DNA of 23,454 nt from Ophiothrix spiculata (lineage: Eukaryota; Echinodermata; Ophiuroidea; Amphilepidida; Ophiotrichidae): assembly GCA_000969725.1 (NCBI GenBank), contig JXSR01S022670.1, one strand, 5' to 3'. Within the stretch, counting starts at the first letter, position 1. Each line of letters starts with the position of its first letter. Both the position numbers and the translations under genes were made by a program. The notes beneath the pieces are model-generated. The model was not told the origin of the DNA and did not search any database. It was given only the letters and a program-made list of their open reading frames with translations. This document shows positions 19,173 through 23,454 of this stretch, one piece after another.

Positions 19173-19477
19173 GGCCAAAAAAAAATTGTTGTGTTGCCCT
19201 CCACCGGCCTGGTCGAAATTGTGGAAAATCCCGACCCGTTTTTTTTTTAAACCAAAATTCTTGATTTTTAATATTTCTTGACTTTTGCCTGATTTACAGC
19301 CGCGAAAATGTTCCAAAATGTGTATATTGGCAAAGTTTAAGAGAAGAAAAACTTTTTTTATGACCCTGTTTCTGTTACACATGGCATCTGTAATGGTTAT
19401 TTAAAAAAAAAAATCGGCTTGGCCGTCCCCACAACTTTGGGCCTGTAAGGGCAACACAACTTCTTTTTTTTTTGGCC
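19173..19477. mobile_element. Harbinger-like MITE with GTGTTGCCCTC ends, copy 2
   Basis: TAA flanks both sides (19170-19172 and 19478-19480). The left end is GGCC, a 9-A run, then TTGTTGTGTTGCCCTCC; the right end is the inverse (AAGGGCAACACAACTTC, a T-run, GGCC). At 305 bp it is much shorter than copy 1 (11026-11854). A minus-strand frame across it is read through the inverted repeat and is not taken as a gene. Confidence 0.87.
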
Positions 19478-19480
19478 TAA

Positions 19481-19644
19481 GCATAAGTTAGGAGAGTTGC
19501 TTATTCAGACATTTGCCATTGGCATCTGAATAGTGCAATGACATTAACATTAATAATCGCATTCACAAAGATGCCAAAAACCTTGAACAAAAGACTACCA
19601 TACTGAAAAAGATTCCCTGCAAGCAAGCAAGAATTTCCCTACAG
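19481..19644. other. Non-coding spacer with short CAAG repeat
   Basis: Contains GCAAGCAAGCAAG at about 19620, a three-unit microsatellite. Nothing else is seen. Confidence 0.4.
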
Positions 19645-20150
19645 TTTTAAAATTTCATTTGTGAATGATTTAAACTTCATATGTTAGAAAATAACAGCCA
19701 ATTACCAGATATTGGGAAAAATTTGATCAAAACCTTCAGAAAAGTCAAAAATTTGAATTTTATTTTTGTTTGTCGATCTCGGGTATACGGCTATTCTCTA
19801 AACATATTTATCATGTTTATTAATGTGTTTGATGCTATATATCAAGACAGAGATTTGTTTGTAAAACATTTCTTTCACATCATAGAATGTAAATAAAACA
19901 AAAGAAATTTGGAGTTTGCATTAGATCTCCTAAAAAAGGCCACTTTTAAAAATTCAATTATAGTTTTGGGGCAGTATTTATCATTGTTGACAACAATAAT
20001 TAAAAATAAAAGAATATCTGAATATTTTGATATATAGGGTTGCAATTTGACAATAAAAATTTGCCTGCTGTCATTATTACCACTTATACATCAAATGATG
20101 CAAAAATCTTAAAATGTTTACGGAAAAGTTTGGTGCTGATGCCACTTTAA
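19645..20150 (+). mobile_element. AGGTGCATTGGACAA-family MITE, copy 2, ends eroded
   Basis: It matches 16558-17038 in order through ATGATTTA, TTCATATG, TTTGATGCTATATATCAAGA, TTTCACATCATAGA, GGGCAGTATTTATC and CTGCTGTCATTATTACC. The first 20 or so terminal bases and most of the right terminal repeat are missing (GATGCC runs directly into ACTTTAA). It keeps a segment of about 50 bp (TTGATCAAAACC to TTTGTTTGTCGA) absent from copy 1. Not coding. Confidence 0.8.
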
Positions 20151-20839
20151 TAACATTTTCCTTTAGCATGCTGTATATTTCACTAATATGTATTCATACA
20201 AAATAACAAAATTTCCCCGCAAGAATCTTCCTGGTTTGCCTACTTTTCCAGATCTGCCAAACAGTGAGTGTCACAATGTACCATTTTTGTAATTTGTTAA
20301 AATGTGGTGAAATGTATTTTCCATGCTCATGTGTACAGAGAGGGAAATTCACAGATAGAGCAGACAATTTATAAGTATACTGAATCCAAGAGGATGGGTG
20401 TAACACTGGAATTGTCTGTTACAAACTAAAGACAAAGGTAGCAGCTTTCCTGAACAACGCTAGCTTTAAAGACATTGAAATTATGAAATAACTATAATAG
20501 AATTTGTGGAAAATAATTTCAGGAATGATGAGACTCTTTATGTACGCAATTGAAATAGCTGAGGCCTGACCTGTTGTAGAAATACTGGTAGCGACCAGTC
20601 TCCATTGAAATAGTACAAACATACCAACATGTTTATTCTGATGGACACGAAGGTTTAAGTAGTATAAAACTCATCTTGATCAACAATGCTTACAAAACTA
20701 AACTGCTTCAATATTAGGCAATATTTATATATAATTTCATAACAAGATATTGACCAGTTCCAACTTTAATGTTGCAATATTTTAGCATTTTCAGACTACC
20801 GTACTCCGAATATTAATGCGAAAAGTAATTGGATAACTA
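20151..20839. other. Probable first intron; no feature recognised
   Basis: Lies just downstream, on the minus strand, of the putative first coding exon at 20846-20920. Two short minus-strand frames (20194-20406 and 20419-20622) lack consistent splice borders and are not called. Confidence 0.3.
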
Positions 20840-20845
20840 ACTTAC

Positions 20846-20920
20846 CTCGTCAAAATAACTTCTCATCCCAAGATAAAAAGTTGTAGCCCTCCTCACACCT
20901 CTGACAAAGGGGAACCCCAT
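20846..20920 (-). CDS. Possible first coding exon (25 codons), unrecognised gene
   Basis: The minus strand reads GGTAAG-ATG-GGG, with A at -3 and G at +4 (good start context), then MGFPFVRGVRRATTFYLG and seven more residues ending in FDE. The exon stops at GACGAG|GTAAGT, a full donor consensus in phase 0. The peptide is basic with hydrophobic and aromatic residues and could be a mitochondrial-type leader, but that is only inference. A CCAAT box lies 67 bp upstream. No downstream exon can be identified with confidence. The product is not recognised. It could instead be chance, since 25 codons is short. Confidence 0.4.
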
Positions 20921-20986
20921 CTTACCGCCAATAAACCAACAACACGACTACATGTGCAACAAATCACTCCAATGTCCCCAATTTCT

Positions 20987-20991
20987 ATTGG
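20987..20991 (-). promoter_or_regulatory. CCAAT box of a putative minus-strand promoter
   Basis: GAAGCCAATAGAAA on the minus strand fits the NF-Y type CCAAT context and lies 67 bp upstream of the ATG at 20920. No clear TATA box is placed between them. Confidence 0.3.
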
Positions 20992-21005
20992 CTTCATTTT
21001 CCCCC

Positions 21006-21019
21006 CTTTGTAAACAAAG
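21006..21019. promoter_or_regulatory. Forkhead-like palindrome CTTTGTAAACAAAG
   Basis: Contains GTAAACA/TGTTTAC, the core motif of forkhead factors, just upstream of the CCAAT box. It is a short AT-rich motif and may be coincidental. Confidence 0.25.
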
Positions 21020-21628
21020 AACTTGACAGCACTTCGGGCAAAATTATACAAAGCACCATCAAACCTAATGCCATTTGTTGAAATAATGTTTGCTTCAAGA
21101 ACTGATCATTTTTCCAATGATGAATGTTTAATGATGAAATTGCCTTTTTATTGACTTAAGTATCTTTGCTTAATTCTTAAAGATAAAATAACTTTGAATG
21201 TACAAGACTTTCTATAAGTTTTTTTAAGTCGACAACCAAAATGAACATCTTAATTTAAACACTGTAAGCTAACCATTCAAACAATGAGTTGACTTGTGAA
21301 TTTTAAGTGACAGCAAAGATACTAGAAATCTGTCATCTGCTTTTTGTGAGTAGATCCGGTTTTGAGTAAATCTGCAGGCAAAACATTTGTCCCAAGTCAT
21401 TATGTCAAGCTACTCACCAGGTTGCAAGATGTTGTCAATTCATACACCCGCTTGTCATTTCAAAGAAATTTCTCTAAATTTCTTTTTTATGATCAATGTG
21501 CAGAGTTCAAATTTAGTTTGCATAAAGCATATTTGACTCCCAGTAGTGCATAACAAGGGGGGTCATTTGAAGCATGGATTTCTTTCACTTTAAAAACAAT
21601 CATTCTCAATATTATTTGTCATTAAAAC
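21020..21628. other. Non-coding stretch, possible upstream region
   Basis: AT-rich; a 63-codon plus-strand frame at 21362-21553 has no splice or repeat support. Nothing is called. Confidence 0.35.
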
Positions 21629-21709
21629 TTAAAGCAATACTATAAAGTGTTAAAAATGAAGTGCCTCCTGTCACCCATGACTTTTGATTTTTTTAGCTTG
21701 TTTTTGGTA
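21629..21709 (+). repeat. Interspersed repeat end, copy 2
   Basis: TTAAAGCAATACTATAAAGT then GTTAAAAATGAAG, CCTCCTGTCACCCATGACTT and TTTTTTTAGCTTG. It matches the minus strand of 7373-7455 with few differences. Confidence 0.65.
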
Positions 21710-21741
21710 AATATGAATACCCTCCAAACGATTTTGCTTAA

Positions 21742-22090
21742 AGGTGTAGATTCCGATCACATTCTCATCCCCTGGGCTCAACCGTAAGTAGTATATTTTT
21801 TGATGCCATATGAAAGCCCATATTTTTCTAATTCTGAATCCAAAATTTCATCTCCAAATTCTTTAGAGTTTTGGAGATATACCATAAAATGTAAAATTAA
21901 TCGGTATACCTATTTTCTACTTCTTTTGTATTTACATGACAGCTTCATCCCCAGGGTTGCATACTTTCTTTTGCCTCTCAAGAGAAAACAAGAAGCAAGC
22001 TGAGGTTGAAATTTCACAAAATGCATTTCAGAGGTCAAGGTCAATCAGTTAAAAGTTAATTTACAAATGCTAAAATAGGAACCTACACCT
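21742..22090. mobile_element. TTAA-flanked MITE with AGGTGTAG ends
   Basis: TTAA flanks both sides (21738-21741 and 22091-22094). The ends AGGTGTAGATTCC and GGAACCTACACCT form inverted repeats of 13 bp with one mismatch or so. It is 349 bp; short frames inside are not convincing. A TA target would also fit, since TTAA contains TA. Confidence 0.65.
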
Positions 22091-22127
22091 TTAAGGATGC
22101 TTACTTTTTCTGTTATTGCCATTTGTT

Positions 22128-22157
22128 GAATTAAATTCGGGATCCCGAATTTAATTC
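22128..22157. repeat. Perfect 30-bp palindrome
   Basis: GAATTAAATTCGGGA is followed immediately by TCCCGAATTTAATTC, its exact reverse complement, with GGATCC at the centre and no spacer. Confidence 0.9.
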
Positions 22158-22198
22158 CACATGTATTAGTATAGGAAAGCATGTATGTGCTTTTTATC

Positions 22199-22220
22199 CA
22201 CTGTTTGGTGGCAAACAGTG
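22199..22220. repeat. Hairpin with 9-bp perfect stem
   Basis: CACTGTTTG, a GTGG loop, then CAAACAGTG, 41 bp beyond the 30-bp palindrome. Confidence 0.7.
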
Positions 22221-23424
22221 TTCGAATTTCCTGGCGGCAATGACCTAACGTTTGGCCGCAATGCCCTGAAAAATATGACCTCTTCACGGCCATAATGGCT
22301 GTGCCCAATTTTTGCAGTGGCCAGGATGCCCTGCCAAAATGTGAGTGAAATCAGTAGTCAATGCTAATGTATAATCTATAAAATCTAAAATTGTTATAGT
22401 ATGTCTTAGATGAGTGAGCAAAATCTTGCAGTGTTCATAAAATACCCAGTTACTATATTCTCAAAGAATAGTAGCCTTAATACGTGCCAAAGAAAAAACA
22501 AACATATATGAATCTCAAACAAAATACACTATTTTGGAGTATTGTTTTTTTCCGTTCACAGGGTTAATCAATGCACTGCTCAAACGCACATGTTTCGACA
22601 AAACACTGCCTTACCGGGCATTATCTTTTGAAAATTGGTGGCGAGCATTAAATGGCTCTTCTGAAGCTGTTTAGGTGAGCATAAGGAGAGCAATCCAAAG
22701 ACTAAAAGCAATAAAGACAGGAAACTTCACATGCTAGAGGAGCTCCAAATTGCACACCCAGAGCAATTGAGGAGAGCAATTAAGAAAAGCAAATCTCTAT
22801 AGCACCTTAAAAGACAATCCCTTAATCTTTAAGAGCATGTAATTTCTAAAATGCAACATATTATTGAAGTGAAATAAAATGCTTAGAAAAGTTAAAACTA
22901 CACAAAAATTGAAAATAAAAACATTGGTAACAAAATTTATTCACATCATTGTGACAAAAATTCCAACAAGTTAACAACATCTGGGTACAAAGAATTTTGT
23001 TACACCTTGTATATCATATTCCTGAAATTATTATCTGCTTTTAAATTAAATATGTATTACATGCCAGCCTCTATTTTTGCATTGAGTCTAGACGATACTG
23101 TCCAACTGTCACTTTAGTTTACCCAGTGATCCAAGCATTTGTGTTCCAAACTCAAGTTAACTCTGGATCTGAAACAATGACCATTCAAACCTTGTCCGAG
23201 TCTAGACAAGTCATCATATGATATACATAACAAAAAGTGCCCATGCCTGCCTGCCACATTTTTGAACTAGGAATAGTCTATAAACAGGAAATTGTGATTT
23301 CCACCATCTCAGTTTGCGCACAAGAAATTACGGAAGAATAGTTTTGAGTGGTGAACTTTATATCACTGATATGTATCCTGCACACATGTCCAGATCCCTG
23401 CACTATTCAATCATGGAGCTATAA
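22221..23424. other. Non-coding stretch, no gene recognised
   Basis: The first 100 bp hold repeated GGC(C)GCAATG/GGCCATAATGG words that may extend the palindrome cluster to their left. The rest is AT-rich with a separated pair of GAGTCTAGAC words near 23085 and 23208. No frames or inverted termini are seen. Confidence 0.4.
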
Positions 23425-23427
23425 TTA

Positions 23428-23454
23428 GGGGGCGCACCATTTGATTCTCAGGGG
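23428..23454 (+). mobile_element. Left end of a second GGGRCGCACCATT MITE, cut by window edge
   Basis: After TTA (23425-23427) comes GGGGGCGCACCATTTGATTC then TCAGGGG, matching the left end of 17562-17797 with few changes. The rest lies outside the window. Confidence 0.75.

Noticed and set aside
19681-19896. 71-codon plus-strand open frame
   Set aside because: It lies in a MITE whose other copy (16558-17038) has deletions and stops across the same region, so no protein is conserved.

Overview
The window is AT-rich nuclear DNA from an animal and is almost entirely non-coding. Spliced gene structure (consensus GTAAGT donors), many short terminal-inverted-repeat transposons and a 50-N assembly gap all point to a draft metazoan genome. 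The mix of elements flanked by TTA/TAA and TTAA would suit a marine invertebrate (hemichordate, echinoderm or cephalochordate, for example), but nothing here fixes the species and I hold that only loosely.

Coding content is sparse and only on the minus strand. At the left edge (176-571) is a convincing exon encoding a Ser-Pro-repeat, low-complexity segment that ends in a perfect splice donor. At 20846-20920 is a possible first coding exon of 25 codons with a good start context, a phase-0 GTAAGT donor and a CCAAT box about 70 bp upstream. The two may belong to one gene with very long introns or to two genes. Their products are not recognised. Other open frames in the window look like chance frames or lie inside repeats.

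Most of the rest is transposon-derived. Four families of short elements have the TTA/TAA target duplications typical of PIF/Harbinger: 6338-6616 and 15146-15386; 8453-8797; 11026-11854 and 19173-19477; 17562-17797, with a further left end at 23428. A second group is flanked by TTAA and begins AGG: 4277-5224, 13242-14899, 16434-17100, 16558-17038 and 21742-22090. Additional inverted-repeat elements lie at 3020-3448, 7862-8070, 9342-9728, 12479-12830 and 13479-14691, and two copies of a 450-470 bp hairpin element lie at 4304-4752 and 18187-18656. Several are nested, which gives a relative order of insertion and, in one case, a readable empty target site.

The N gap at 10050-10099 is flanked by two near-identical stretches of about 510 bp that end exactly at the gap. 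The simplest reading is that two overlapping contig ends, perhaps two alleles, were not merged, so this duplication is probably false. I found no RNA gene, CRISPR array, prokaryotic-type operon or autonomous transposase. The most unusual signals are full CREB-type TGACGTCA sites inside one element's inverted repeats, an extra internal copy of the terminal motif kept in both hairpin elements, and a perfect 30-bp palindrome at 22128.
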